From NCBI GenBank assembly GCA_008802785.1, contig VUYT01000004.1:682001-746000 (forward strand): a DNA stretch of 64,000 nucleotides. The letters run 5' to 3'. The position numbers and the translations under genes are program-made. This DNA is from Symmetrospora coprosmae. Taxonomy: Eukaryota; Basidiomycota; Cystobasidiomycetes; Symmetrosporaceae. How positions within the stretch are numbered: the first letter of the stretch is position 1; every line of letters begins with the position of its first letter. Shown here one piece after another: positions 11,345 through 23,597 of this stretch. Under the pieces are notes generated by a model. The model was not told where the DNA came from. It did no database searches and saw only the letters and a program-made list of their open reading frames with translations.

Positions 11345-14300
11345 ATGTCGCTGCTCACGGATCAGGAGTCAGTCAGAGTACCGTACCCAGACCCAGGCTG
11401 AACTGCGCTGACACCCCGACACCCACAGCTACTTCCTCCAGTCCCTCCGTCTGGCCTTCCTGCGCTTGGATGCGCCCCTCGCTGCTTCCTCCACTGCCCA
11501 TCTCGTCCACTCGCTGCCCAACTACGGCCTCTCCAGCCATGCTCTCCACGCCGGCCTCTCCCAAGGCGCCGTCCCCGAGTTCGGGCTGTCTCGCTCACCA
11601 GGTCCGATTCCACTGGCGTCCCAGCCGCATCCTGGCCAGCTCGCGGGCGGCTTCCCCACTGCGCACAATGGCCTGCGGAACCGCCCAGACAGGTCGGCAA
11701 AGGAGTACGGGCCGGCGGCAGCGGCGGCCCAGCAGCAGGATGCCGGCAGCAGCAGCGGTCGCAATGGCGGCGGCCGCATAGGAGGAGGGGCAGCAGACGA
11801 CACCGCAGAGGCACTGCGGCGGGCACAGTCTACCCTGCGTCACTCGGAGACCATCGTAGGGCGGCAGGGCGGGGGCAGGAGTACCGGCGGGACGGGCGGG
11901 GCAGGGATGCGCGTCCAAGGGAAACAGTCAAGCTGGAAGCCGAAACCGCACCAGCTCGAGGCTTGGTCGAGCCAGAGCCAGATCCAAGACCAAAGCGTCG
12001 ACAGATCTGCTGCATCAACGTTGAAGGCAGGAGAAGGGGGCGGCCGCCCGAGCTTGGACGATGAGCGGACACCCTTGCCGTCGCGACAGGCCAGCCCGAC
12101 CGCGACCCCGCAGTTGGGTTTTCAGCGGACCTGGGATGATGCACAGGCCAGCAACAGCGCGCATACAGGTCGTGCACATGATCTCTCAACACCATCACAG
12201 GGCGAAGCTGCCGCAGACTACGACTCGAGCGTCGATGGCCGTCCCGGAGGAGACGTCCTCAGCCGGTATCGCCCGGGCTTCGCCCTCGATACTCGCTCGC
12301 TGTCGCAGACTTTGGCTGCGCACCAGCTCGAGTCTCCGACCGATTCCCTCAGTGGCTCTGTACCATCGCCGATATCGCCAGGCAGCGTCGGCGGTGAGGC
12401 CGTGCACATGGGGTCTAGCAACCTCCGGTATCCGGCAGCTGGCGACGCGTTCAGACAGCCAGGCACGACGATACCTGCCTCTCCATCAGAAGGCAGCGTC
12501 GCGGTCGACGAAGACGGCTTCTCTCTATATCCGACCGCGTCCACAATCGTCAGCGACGAGCTCGCCGATCCCGAGAGCGACTACAGCGATGAGGAAGACG
12601 GGATGCATGGCGAGGAAGACGAGGAGGACGACTTTGAGTTCTCTCTCCATGGACGAGACGCCACGAGCTCATTCGAGGCCATCCCGCCGGGCGTCATCAC
12701 GGCGAATCCACCTAGCGCCCTCATGACGCTGGTTTCGCCCACCAACGGCTCGCCGCTCCCGTCGATCGCAGAAGCAGCAGAGAATGCAACTGAGGGAGGG
12801 ATGGACGCTTTGGTTTCGGAGGAGGACGCCGCGCTGAAAGCGGCACAGTCGGCCAGGCGGAGAGCGAGGCGCAGGGTCAACATCTCCGGGCGGATACCGA
12901 TACCGCTCGGGATACCTCAATCGCCAGAACTGGACGCGGTCGGCTCTGCGACAACTGGATCACGCACAGCACCAAGCTCGCCCGCGGCCCCGGGCACATC
13001 CAGGGCCAGCCCTGTGAGGGCATCCTCTTCACATTCTTCCAGATCGTCTTCAAGACCGTCTTCTCCCGCCGTTACTCCTGCAAAACCGTTCGGCGGTGCG
13101 GGGATGAGCCAACCATCCTCGAGGCCTACGACGCCGTCGTCCCCTGCGCGTCCAATGTCGCCCACGTCTCCTCACGGCCTGGCAGCCCACCTGCTGCGCA
13201 GCAGGTCTGGGCGCCTCATCAAAACTCGGCAGCGCTCCCAGACGGATCCGATGGTCCCCACGCTCGGCTCGACGAGCGCAGTCTCGCCGCTGGCTTCTGC
13301 AGGCCGGGAGGCCGAAGCAGACGGCGGCTCGCCGACACCCTTGACGCGCACAAGGGCATTTACCAGTCAGTCTCTTTCGACTTCTCCTGTAAACGCGCTG
13401 CGTCCATTGCCCGGTCCGCAGCGGGGGGCCTCGGACTCCTCGGTACCCAGCGCGTCGTCCACATCACCGGCACCATCCCCACCGCCTCGCTCGCCAGATC
13501 GCGCTCCCTCCTCCTCCGGCACGCAGCCGCTCCGGATACACCGGACATCGTCAACCGGGACAGTCGGGTCTGGCGCATCGCCGTCCCCTTCGCCGCTGCG
13601 GCCTAAGCCTGTTCGGCCTAATCTCACCGTCACCACGCCTTCCACAGCGGGCTTGCCAGGTCCTGGAGATGGAGAGCGCTCACCCAGCGCCGCAAGCGAA
13701 GGCGGCAACAGCGCTGCCGGTTCCCATGCGCCGACGCCCATCACGCCTAGCACAGGCCGGCCTGCCCGAGCGACGCCCTCTCGCTCACCGGCCAAGATCA
13801 CGGACCCATACGTCCTCTTCCCAATTACCAAAATCGAGCCTGCACCCTTTGTGCCGCCGAAGCAGTCTGCCCTGTCGGCCATGCTCAGAAGCGAGGACTC
13901 GTCATCCTCGCCAAGCTCCAACAACCCCTTCAACGAGCTATACGGCGCCCTCTTCGCGCCCGCCTCAGCTAGCACGGGTGCACCCGCTGCGATGCCAATG
14001 CGTCGGCGTGGACCTCCACCAGCTAGCGGCAACTTCGACGTCACCATGTTCTACCCGTTCTCGAAGGAGAGCGGCAAGCCTCTGAAGATGGCGCTCAAGA
14101 ACGACCTGCTTGTTGAAGAAGTGATCGGATGTGCGCTGTGGAAGTACTGGGACTCGGACCGCAAGCCGAGCCTCTGCCCCGATGCTGCAGGCGCCAACAG
14201 CGAGAAGTGGGACGCACAGCCAGAGGTCCAGCGTCGCAGGCTGGACGTGTCCAACTGGACGCTGCGCATCGCCGATGCGGACGAGGATGGCGAGGTAGAC

Positions 14301-15569
14301 GATGACTTCCCCGCGCCGGAGAGATCACGCGCGGCCAAAGGGTTTGGGAACTGCTTTGCCATTGTCGAGGCGAGTGCGCAGCAGACCAAGCAGAACCAAA
14401 CGACGGACGCCCAGATCCAGCGCAAGCCGTCGAGAATCATCAAGCGGATCCAGCGGGTCGCGCCTGCTGGCCCGACAACTAGCACGTCCTCGACTTCTCT
14501 CGGTCCGCCGCCTGGACAAGGTGGCGCCAGCTCGCTGCTGCCGCCAGGCGCGACGAATGGCGGGGAGGCGGGCGCTGCGTCCCTGGCAGCTCCAATGGGT
14601 GCCTCGCTAGCGCCGGGATCATACGTTGGTGGCCCGGCCGCGGGCACCACGCCTGGGGGACGCTCGTTCACCATGGCGGGGTCGTCTGCACCGCTCGTGT
14701 TCCTCCGAATCAGGATCCCGATGAAGGGCGCCTCGGAGGTGACAACGACCCTGCAGGTGCCCCGAGACATGTACCTCGCGGACGTGCTCGAGATGACGTG
14801 CAGGAAGCGCTATCTCGACAATCCAAAGGAGTGGATACTCACCGTCCCAGACCGAGGCATTGTCGTCCCGCTCGACAGGACTGTCGAGAGCTTGCAAGGA
14901 ACACATCTCCTCACGCTCGAGAGGCGGAGCGCGTTGCAACATGCCACAAGCTCGACGAACCTTAATAGGCGGCCGGCGGGAGGCCTAGCCAACACAAATC
15001 CGAACGGTATGTACAGTATATGTTCTCGTACCGCAACCGCATGCTGATTCTCCGTCTGAACATCAGCTTCTATCTTCAAGCGGCTGTCCGAACCACCTCA
15101 GCCCAAGTACGTCACGAACGCGGATCTGAATACGAACTATCGGGTGAGCTCCACACTCTCAATGACAGGGAGAGCGGCGCAAGAAGCGCTGACTCACTTC
15201 CCCTTCACACAGTCATACGTAGTGCAGCGAAAGATGCCCATGCCGCTGGGTCGGCACGAGCGCATCTTCTCGCTCGACAACGACTATATCCACATCATGC
15301 CTTCCGAGACCAAGCTCGTCAGCGGGCCGGTCCGGACGGCGTCGTACCACATCTCGCAGGTGGCCAACTGCAAGACATCACGGCGCGTCCCGAGCAGCTT
15401 CAAGCTGATTGTATGGCGCGACAAGGACAAAGGAGACGTCAAGCGGTACGACTTTGAAGCAGGCAGCGGGCGGATGGCCGCGGAGATTGCGGCGACGGTC
15501 CAGGCGCTCATGCAGGCGTACAAGGAGGGTCTGGAGCGGGAGGCACAGCTGTCGCAGCAGTATCAGTGA
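11345..15569 (+). CDS. SIN1: TORC2 subunit SIN1/AVO1
   Basis: Stress-activated MAP-kinase-interacting protein, the TORC2 subunit that recruits AGC-kinase substrates at the plasma membrane. Four exons (11345-11367, 11429-15006, 15067-15143, 15213-15569) join in frame to 1344 residues. The tiny first exon supplies the family start MSLLTDQD, continuing YFLQSLRLAFLRL. A very long Ser/Pro-rich disordered region follows. Near residue 875 the CRIM domain begins (FDVTMFYPFSKESGKPLK, then VEEVIGCALWKYW). A Ras-binding-like domain lies around 1085-1160 (FLRIRIPMKGASEVTTTLQV) and a C-terminal PH domain around 1230-1340 (YVVQRKMPMPLGRHERIFS to WRDKDKGDVKRYDFEA). The domain order is canonical. The unspliced frame would miss the N-terminal motif, so the 23-nt exon matters for annotation. 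Confidence 0.93.
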
Positions 15570-15736
15570 GGTCAGGCTCGCCTCATCATCCAGCTGTTGT
15601 CATAGCACTACAACAAGCACGTAGGCCCTCCATCGTTACTGTTGTTGATCGAACGTAGACTGCCATCATTGCATTCTCTGCCACATTCGAGCTTGCGCGG
15701 GCAACCACGCGTTAGAATTTGTTGCGGTCCGCGAAT

Positions 15737-16640
15737 CTATCGGCGAAGTGTCAGTGATTGTTCACTCCGATCATCCTCGGTCAGTCGCAGAAGGCCGTAC
15801 TTTGTCAGGTCATCCTTCGTCACTAGAGCCAGCACGAACTTCCGTTGTGAGTCTGTCCATAAGGTAGCAACGGGTTGGCTCTGACCTCGGTTGCTCCCAG
15901 TAGCGGTCGAACTGGACAATTCACTGACCTGTGACAATCGCGAAATCGTTCTTGTCGAAGAAGCGTTCCAGAACGGCGAGGTCTGTGCGCACAAGGGTCA
16001 GCACATCGGGCCTTTACATCTAGCTTTTAGCACGGGTTACCGAGCGTACCTGTATCTGGCGTGATGACTGGAGCAAGAGAGAGCGGAGGTATACAGCGCG
16101 CAACCAACAATCAGCTTGCTCGCCGCCGTTCCTGCTCCCTCGGGTCTGTGCTCACCTTGGTAGTCCTGCTTAAGCGCGAAGCCCTTCATCCGGGCCGACA
16201 GAGGATCTTCGGGCACCAAGCTTCCCTTCTCCAACTGCCGCAGGAGGTCTGCTACATCAACGTAGCCAACGGGCTTCCTGTTCTCAGGCGAGAGAACGGG
16301 AAGCGTATCGAATTCGCGCTGAGTCGCGACTGATGGGCATGTAGGCGCGAGGGACATGAGGAGGGTGCCAGGCGTCAGCGGGAGGGAGGAAGGGATCAGA
16401 GAGTGGATGAGCGACAGCGTGCATCCTGACGCACGCTCGATAGCACGTCCAACGGTCCTGTACGGGTTCCGCATCGTCTCAGCCATGTTGAGCGTGCTGG
16501 GCGCTCGAGAATCACGTGGTCGCCCATGCAGGCACCCCACCGCACAGAGGCTTGACCTACTCTTTCGCACTCAGCGCGAACGCTGCGGGCAGCTGCAGGT
16601 CATCGACATTCGAGCCGCGGTACTTGTCCCCACCAGGCAT
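15737..16640 (-). CDS. CBS-domain pair protein
   Basis: Small protein with tandem CBS motifs, which usually bind adenosyl ligands. The start at 16640 gives MPGGDKYRGSNVDDLQLPAA. The next exon continues TMRNPYRTVGRAIERASGC; a later one carries FDTLPVLSPENRKPVGYVDVADLLRQL, a classic CBS core ending. The second CBS repeat spans DLAVLERFFDKNDFAIVT and RKFVLALVTKDDLTKYGLLR. About five exons; borders are approximate except the first join (AKE/D at GTAGGT). The read-through C-terminus stops at 15737. An alternative very short intron would instead give FADRNKF and a stop at 15712. It resembles stand-alone fungal CBS-pair proteins more than AMPK gamma (SNF4), which has four repeats. Ligand and partner unknown. 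Confidence 0.7.
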
Positions 16641-16929
16641 GTTGCACTGCTCCAGTGTCGTCGTCTAGCGCGGTCGGGCTTCACGACGCTGCGGTGCGGT
16701 CCGGGAAAGGCGAACCCGCGAACGGCAGTGAGGCGAGGGCACGACCACACAATGGCATGCAAGGCATCCGCAACCATCGTATTCTCTAGCGCGGTTGTAT
16801 TGTCTAGTACTTCGTATCTCTAGGCTGCAACACACGTCGGGATTTTGGTATCGCTATTCTACATGGGCAGCGAGAGCCGTTCGTGCGAGCTATAGCGCAT
16901 TGCCAGTGGAGACAAGCAAGCACGCTGCT

Positions 16930-19514
16930 CTAATACGAGTCCCACCTCTGTGAAAGGCGTGGAGCGGTGTCAGCGAGGAAACTGTCACGGCCGGAACCAA
17001 CCGCACTCACGTTCGAACTCAGCGCAATGAGGCGATTGAAGAGCTCGTCGCGGCGCGGCAGTGCGGTGATCGTGGTGGTCTTGCCGTCCCTTGTGACGAC
17101 CGAGAGGGCATCAATGACCTCCATCCCGAGCACGCCTCCGACAATGAGCTTGGACTTCCAGCCGAGGCCTCCCAGCTTCTTCAGCTCGGCAATGTCATCG
17201 ATCTGAATCGAGAATTTAGGGTCGAATTCAGGCGTGCCAGGTAGCTTGTTTTCGCGAACCCAAGAGATTAGCGGTGTCGTGGCGCTCGTGCTCTGCAGAA
17301 TGCGCCCGCCATGATTCGCACATTAGTAAGAGCCATCTCTCGAGTGCTCGTGTCACCTACAATGATTAGCCAGCCCTTCTTGCCATCAGAACGGCACTTG
17401 TACATGGACGGGCCATCAATGTATTGCCTCCGTCTGAGAACACCTTGCCGTTGCTTCGACTTGCTGCTCCCGATCTGCGCTTTGACGCGGTCGGCACCGA
17501 GTACGGCGGTGACGCCAGTCTTGGCCGTCCCCTTGACAAAGTTCACGAAGCGATGCTTCTTCTTTGGCTTGCCCTCGTCGTCGAGCCCATCGTCCGGTTC
17601 CACATCTGTTGTCGAGTCCGCATAGTACTCGTGGTCGTGCGAAAGGTCACGCTCGGCCGTATCTGCGTTGACAGGTGGCAGATTGTCCTCGAGTTCCGGA
17701 GTCACTGCTCGCTCGGGAGGAGCTTCCGTATACTTGGGCGGAGGTGGCAATGGGGTGTCGTGCTCTTCTCCGATACGGAGCAGAGTCAAGGCTAGCTGAC
17801 TATTCGACGGCACTCCAGCGAGCAGTGTGCTAGGTGACGCGGACATCGACACATGCAAATCAGCGCTGACGTACCGCCAGCACATCAAGCAGCAGGGCGA
17901 CTCACTTCTGGACCTGGAGGAAGTCCATCCAGTCTGGATACTTGGTGACGAACCAGCGGAAAGCTTTGCTCATATAGGGCTGGCTGAAGAACAGGACGCC
18001 GGTCAAGAGGCTCGCGCCACGAGCGAGATACTGCGTCTTGACGAAGATGGTGATGAGTGCAATGGGCAGAAGGACAGCGGCCAGTCTCAAGCGAGGCAGA
18101 TGCTCCGGGTACGGATGAGTGGGTGACAGGGCGCTGCAAAGACCGCATGTAATGCTTTGATCAGCTTAGGCAACTTTCAGGATTCGCATCCAATCTGCAC
18201 ATACTTGGCCAGCCTTTCGTAGTTGTCGCAGAAATCCTCGATGCCCCGCATAGCCGGCCTCATTCCTTTCCAGATCGAGTCAATGATGGGGTCTTTCGCC
18301 TTATTGTGCTCCGCTGTCGCCAGTTCGCCTCCAGCCTTTGCCTTGCCCTCCGCTGTGGACATGGTCATGTCTACAGGGTCGGGCAGGACTTTGTCTAATG
18401 GCGTCTTCTTGGCAGCCTGATCTCGATCTGACTCGTGTGACTTGCCAATGGCAGAGGCCATGGCCACGGTTGCAATGCCATTGACAAAGTTGCTGGCCTC
18501 GTTTTCGACGGCTTCGCCCTTGTGCGCTTCAGCGGCACCCGTCAAGCTTGATCCGTTATCGTGGAAGCCAGGATGGTAGTCAGAGCATGCGCAAGTGGGC
18601 AGTGACGAGACATGCACAGCTCACCTATCCTTCGAGCCGACCTTGTTGCCAGCTTTTGGCTTTTGCAGACCACCGGAGCTCGCAGAAATCATCGAGAGCG
18701 GGGCAGGCGGGAAGACAAAGTGCCGTGAAGGCGGATAGACGATCAGGGTGATGAGGAGGCCGACGAGGAGAAGACCGACTTGTGCAGGGATCCAGAAGGC
18801 GAAGTACGTGACACACCAGACGATGGTGCGATTGTACTCGTTCCAAGAGCGGACGCGCTGAACGTGCTTGATGAAACCAGCAGAGCCTACGACGAAATTG
18901 ATGTACAATCTCTCGATGTTGCTGCGGAGCCTGTCTGGGCTGAACTCCTCGTCGGCCGCGTTGACAAGATCCATCTCCCGCTCCGGGTAGAGACCGCGCC
19001 TGCTGCCATCCTTGCAGGCTTTGACGTGGTACATCTGCTTGTCGAACCTCCTGACAATCTTGAACAGTTCGTCGTTGGCCAATCCCTCGACAACCTCTTT
19101 GGGAATCAGTGCCGGGTCGGACCAGACGTTGTGGGTATGCGGGTCGATGGCGTCGTAGTCGGCGGTGTCATGCTGCTTGACCAGCCCTCCCGTGCTGACG
19201 TCCTGTGGCCTGGCCAATCCAGCTGTCTCCTCCGCATTCTCGTGCAGTTCGTGCTCCGAACGCGTCCTTGTCGGTAGCCCTAGCTCGTTCGCGACGGCCG
19301 TGTGCGACACGTCGCCCGTCCCTTCAATGTGCGGCGCAGCAGCCGTGTCCTTCATTGCCTGAGTGGCAGGCATGTGCCCTGCAGATGCTGTCTGGCTCAC
19401 CACAACAGGTGCAGGCACAGCCGCAGAGGGTGCTGGCGGTGCTCGACTCGCAGCATCCGCTTCTGGCAGAGTGAGCTCGCCAGCTGCGACACTGCGCGGC
19501 GTGTGCGTGCTCAT
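16930..19514 (-). CDS. DUF3292-like membrane protein, copy 1
   Basis: About seven exons encode a protein of roughly 750 residues matching the fungal DUF3292 pattern; function unknown. N-terminal half: variable disordered region, then LARPQDVSTGGLVKQHD, VWSDP, and NIERLYINFVVGSAGFIKHV. Hydrophobic spans follow at IVWCVTYFAFWIPAQVGLLL and, two exons later, LAAVLLPIALITIFVKTQYL with LLTGVLFFSQPYM. The C-terminal half has NSQLALTLLRIGEE, a proline-rich linker, a basic region (GKPKKKHRFVNFVKG) and a PH/GRAM-like segment (YIDGPSMYKCRSDGKKGWLI, then GLGWKSKLIVGG). The last exon gives RWDSY. Start 19514 aligns with the start of the neighbouring copy. Inference: membrane-tethered lipid-binding protein. 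First exon 19514-18625; other borders approximate. Confidence 0.8.
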
Positions 19515-19895
19515 ATCGTGGGCGTGACGTGTTTTCCTTGTTGCTTGTTCTGCTGTCGAAGCAGAGACAAGGGGCACCGTGCCATTGAGTGCTTGGTGCA
19601 GTGCGCAGTGGGCCCCATGGAACCCGAAACATCATGCCGACGTCAATCCCGCGGTCGTCATCAGCAGGCCCAGGCCCAAGCTTCAGACGGCGCGGACGAG
19701 CGAATGCACAAGAATCATCGTACCTGCATTGCTGCTGAACTCGTGTGTATCAAGCGTAATCTGGCTCTATCGGAGGGATGCGCCTCTGCTCTATGAACAT
19801 GACTACAATTACTCCGAATCGGCTCCTGCAGACAGATATAGCATACCGCAGACTCATGCACTGCAAATACTTCTTACGTGGAGCCGATGCTGTTT
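19515..19895. other. spacer between tandem DUF3292-like paralogs
   Basis: About 380 bases holding the promoter and 5' UTR of copy 1 and the 3' UTR of copy 2. No protein-like frame or obvious residual repeat from the duplication was seen. Confidence 0.4.
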
Positions 19896-22488
19896 CTAGC
19901 AGGACTCCCACCGCTGCGACAGAGCAGGGTCAGCGTTGAAACGTCCTGGCGCGGATGATCAGGTGTCCTAGACCCACGTTGTGGCTCAAAGCGAGCAAGC
20001 GATTGAAGAGGGCGTCCCTGCGCGGAAGCGCAGTAAAGGTCGTCTTTTTTCCGTCAACCGTGGTGACCTCAACGGCGTCGGCCAGGTCAATATCCAGCAG
20101 ATCCGAGAGCACAAGCTTGGACTTCCAGCCTAGACCACTGAGCTTCTTCATCTGGATAATGTCGTCGACCTGAATTGAGATCTCGGGGTCAAAGCGCTTG
20201 GTGTCTGGCAGATGATTCAGGCGGACCCAAGAGATGCAAGGTGTTGTTGCGCTCGTGCTCTGAGGAATGGTACACGAAGGAGACAAACAGTGTCATCAGC
20301 TTACAGATGCACGCTGTACGACTGATGTAGCTCGCAAGACTCACAATGAGCAGCCAGCCCTTCTTGCCATTGTAGCGACAGTTATAGACAGACGGCCCAT
20401 CGACAAAGTGGCTCTTGTCGAGGGCTCCCTGACGCTCCTTTGACATTGGACTGCCCGTCTTTCCCTTGAGCCGGTCAGCGCTCAACACAGTGATCGCGCT
20501 GGACCGCGCTGAGCCTTTGACAAATCTGACAAAGCGGTCAAGCTTCTTCTTGGTCTTCCCACCGTGATGGCGGCTATTGTCGTCCTCGTCGTCTGCCGCT
20601 TTGTCAGGAAAGTTGTCTGACAGATCTCCAATAGCCGTATCTGGGTTGACATTTGGCAGGTCGTCCTCAATCTCGGGTGTCACAGGCCGCTCGTGCTCTT
20701 CGTCGGGCGCGTAGCTGGGTGGTGGTGGGAGAGGCGTGTTCTCCATTTCGCCGATACGGAGCAGCGTCAAGGCGAGCTGGTTGTTGGATGGTATGCCTAC
20801 CAGGAGGGTGCTGTGGTGAGAGGTAGAGGACCTCGTGAGCGTTCTGTGCCTTCAGCGGACATGCGAATGACTCACTTCTGCAGCTTGATGAGCTCTCGCC
20901 AGTTCGGGTACGTCCGAATCGCGTATTGGACGGCCCTAGACATGTATGGCTGGCTGAAGAACAGAACGCCTGCCAGGAACGAAGCGCCACGAGCGACGTA
21001 TTCCGCCTTGACGAAGGTAGTTGTGAGAATGATAGGGACGATGAGTGCAGCTAGCCTGCACCGGTGGTAGTGCTCTGGGTACGGATGGACCGGCGAGAGT
21101 GCGCTGTGTGATTGAGCAAGCACGTCAGCTCATCTGGAGCAGTCCGACTGGCCTACTTGACCATGCAACGCACAAAGCCACTCTCTCATAATTGTCGCAG
21201 AACTCCTCGATGGCTCGCATGGCAGGTCGCGTGCTCAGCCAAAGGGCATCCGTCACGGGATCTTTCGCCTTTGTGTGCTCGGGCGTGTCCTTGTCGCCGG
21301 TAGTCTTTTCCTTGCCTTCCGCTATTCATCGAGACCGAGGTCAGCCCGCTCGTACCCATCGAGTACACCGCCTAGATCGAGTGGGACGAACCAGCAGCTG
21401 CTTCCTTGACAGCATTGGCGATGTCGTTTACGTACTGTCTCGCCTCATTCTCAACGGCCTCGCCTTTGTGTGCCTCTCCACCTCCAGCTAGACTGGTGTG
21501 GGGAGTGTTTCGGAGAAAGAGGAGGGTGGAAACCGTTCGTCATTCGCTCTTGGTGCTCGTGTTGCCTCTGTCTCCTTCCGTAGCTCGGATGAAGTCACCT
21601 GTCTTTCGAGCCAACCGTGTCGCCAGCCCGTGGCTTCTGCAGGCCTCCAGATACAACTGACACCATGGACAGAGGTGCAGGAGGGAAGATGAACTGGCGA
21701 GACGGAGGGTAGACCATGAGGACGATAAGAACACCGCCTAAGAGGAGGCCGACCTGATGCGCGAGCCAGAAGGCGAAGTAGATGGTGCACCAGACGACGG
21801 TCCTGTTGTACTCGTTCCACGATCGCACACGCTGGATGTGCTTCGCCGCGCCTGCAGCTCCAAGGACGAAAGTCAGGTAGAGGCGTTCTAGGTTGCTCCT
21901 CAATCTGTCAGAGCTGAACTCCTCATCAGAAGAATTGACGAGATCCAGCTCCTCCTCCGCAAATTGTCCCCGCTTGCTGCCGTCTCGAAAAGCTCTGACC
22001 GAGTATAGCTGCTTGTCCATCCGGCGCACGATCTCGTACAGTTCATCGTTGTCCTCCAGACCTTCGTAGATGTTTGTCGGTACTGCAGCGGGGTCGGACC
22101 AAGTGTTGTGCGTGTCAGGGTCTAGGGCACTAACAGAGGCAGTGTCTTGCTGCTTGACCAGTCCTCCCGTGCTGACGTCCTGAGGACGGGCAGGTCCCAC
22201 AATCCCCTCCGGCGGGACCTCCTGCAGGTCCTCATGCTGAGCACGCGTCACGGTCGGGAGACCAAGCTCGTTTGCGACGGTCGTACTCGAGACGTCTCCT
22301 GTTCCATCGATATAGGGTGACGCCGAGGCGGCCTTGACGGCATCGGTCGCAGACGTGTGCGTGTCTGCTGGGCCTGCGAGATGCTCAGCCACGAAAATAG
22401 GGGTAGCTGACTGTCCTGCAGCGTGTCCTGCTTCGGGCAAGACGAGTTCGCCAGAGGCGACAGCCTGAGGCGTGTTGTGAGAAGTCAT
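19896..22488 (-). CDS. DUF3292-like membrane protein, copy 2
   Basis: Paralog of the gene immediately downstream on the same strand, with the same exon order. Start 22488 (MTSHNTPQAVASGELVLPE) aligns with MSTHTPRSVAAGELTLPE of copy 1. Shared blocks include ARPQDVSTGGLVKQ, VRSWNEYNRT, VYPPSR.F.FPPAPLSM, AHKGEAVENEA, GVLFFSQPYMS, NQLALTLLRIGE, VDGPSVYNCRYNGKKGWLLI and GLGWKSKLVL. The last short exon reads RWESC before the stop, matching RWDSY of copy 1, which supports splicing out the apparent read-through tail. The linker exon between the two membrane regions is shorter than in copy 1. The N-terminal 100 residues and the basic region have diverged most. Same inferred role: membrane-anchored protein with a PH/GRAM-like C-terminal part. 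Confidence 0.8.
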
Positions 22489-22705
22489 CGCTCCGAATGG
22501 TTTTAATGTGGCACAACGAGGAGAGACAAGGGGTGGTCTACCGCGTTTGACTTTGCCCCCCGGAGCGTCCTCGAAATGACAAAGAGACGAGAGCCGACGT
22601 CATGACGGATCCGCGTGTTCTTTCGGACAAGACGGAGTTTCGGCGATCCCGCTTGCAATAGTTCTACGAGTACAACGACATTGGGTTACAGCTGGTCCTC
22701 CCTGG

Positions 22706-23597
22706 CTATGCCTCGCCGCCGGCTTTGCCCTTGCGCTTCTTGCTACCGACTTGGCCAACGCCAGGCTTGCTCCCGAGCAAGCGCGCCAGCTTGTCGGAGT
22801 CGACGCCTTCGCCTATGATCTTTTCAAGACGTTCGTAGTGCTCGTCCTTCTGCGACAGGTAGCAATGCCTGGCTTGGAGTGTCCTAACTTCCTGGAGCAG
22901 CTTCCTGTACCTGCAGCGCGTCTGTAGCATTCAGCTCGGAGGAAGCAACTACCGTAAGATTCTCAGTGCGCCTCACCCTGTAAGCTCTTGCTGCTCTAGC
23001 TGCTGTGAGCGTGCGTTAGGCGTAGGCCATTCGGAAGGAATCTCGTCCAGCCAGTCGTCTCTGTTTCGCAAGAGGCAAGACGCGTCGGTCCGGCGTGTTG
23101 TGAGGTCCAACCCTCGCTGAAGCGGAACTGCTCCCTCACATGTCCACCCTGACGGTCCCTTCGTCACTGTTTACCTGCAGCGTATGTAGACCTGCTAGAT
23201 GCTCCTCCTTCAGGTAGTCTACCTGCTCGACGACTGCCTGCAGCGAGGCCTCATTGAACCTCTTCTTGCGCCTGTCGACGAGCTCCGAGCTGGCAACAGG
23301 TGCAGCATCAGCTCCGGCTTCGGTCAGCCTTTCGCCCCCTGAAGCTGTCAGTACTGACTTCAGCGCTTTCACAGCCTTGTCGAGCGTCTTTTGCGCTGGC
23401 GGCTCCACCTCTGTCCCCTCCTGGTCTTCGAAGATGTACTCGTCGCGCCCGAGCAGCTTCAGCGGCTGGTCCAGCGTTTCGATCTGCTCCTTGAGGAAGG
23501 TCAGGACGTCTACGGTAGCAGTCTCGCCATCGTCGCTACGCTGTTGATGCCGTGCCTTGCCCTTGTCCTTGCCCTTGCCCTTGCCCTTGCCTGGCAT
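22706..23597 (-). CDS. candidate kinetochore protein Fta4/CENP-U-like
   Basis: Three exons on the minus strand. A Lys/Gly-rich start (MPGKGKGKGKDKGKARHQ) precedes FLKEQIETLDQPLKL, a helix with LDKAVKALKSVL, then RFNEASLQAVVEQVDYLKEEH. After an intron (donor at 23174, acceptor near 23070) comes DWLDEIPSEWP, and the last exon gives GYRKLLQEVRTLQARHCYL and HYERLEKIIGE. This order (an 'LSQPL' helix, a 'QA..HVAEQID.LY' helix, a W..LP..WP element and a C-terminal coiled coil with YR.L..L) recalls the Fta4 family of the Sim4/COMA inner kinetochore complex. I rate this as pattern recognition, not proof. The gene is divergent from SCS7, separated by about 510 bp. Exon 1-2 join unresolved; exon 2-3 join in frame. 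Confidence 0.55.
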
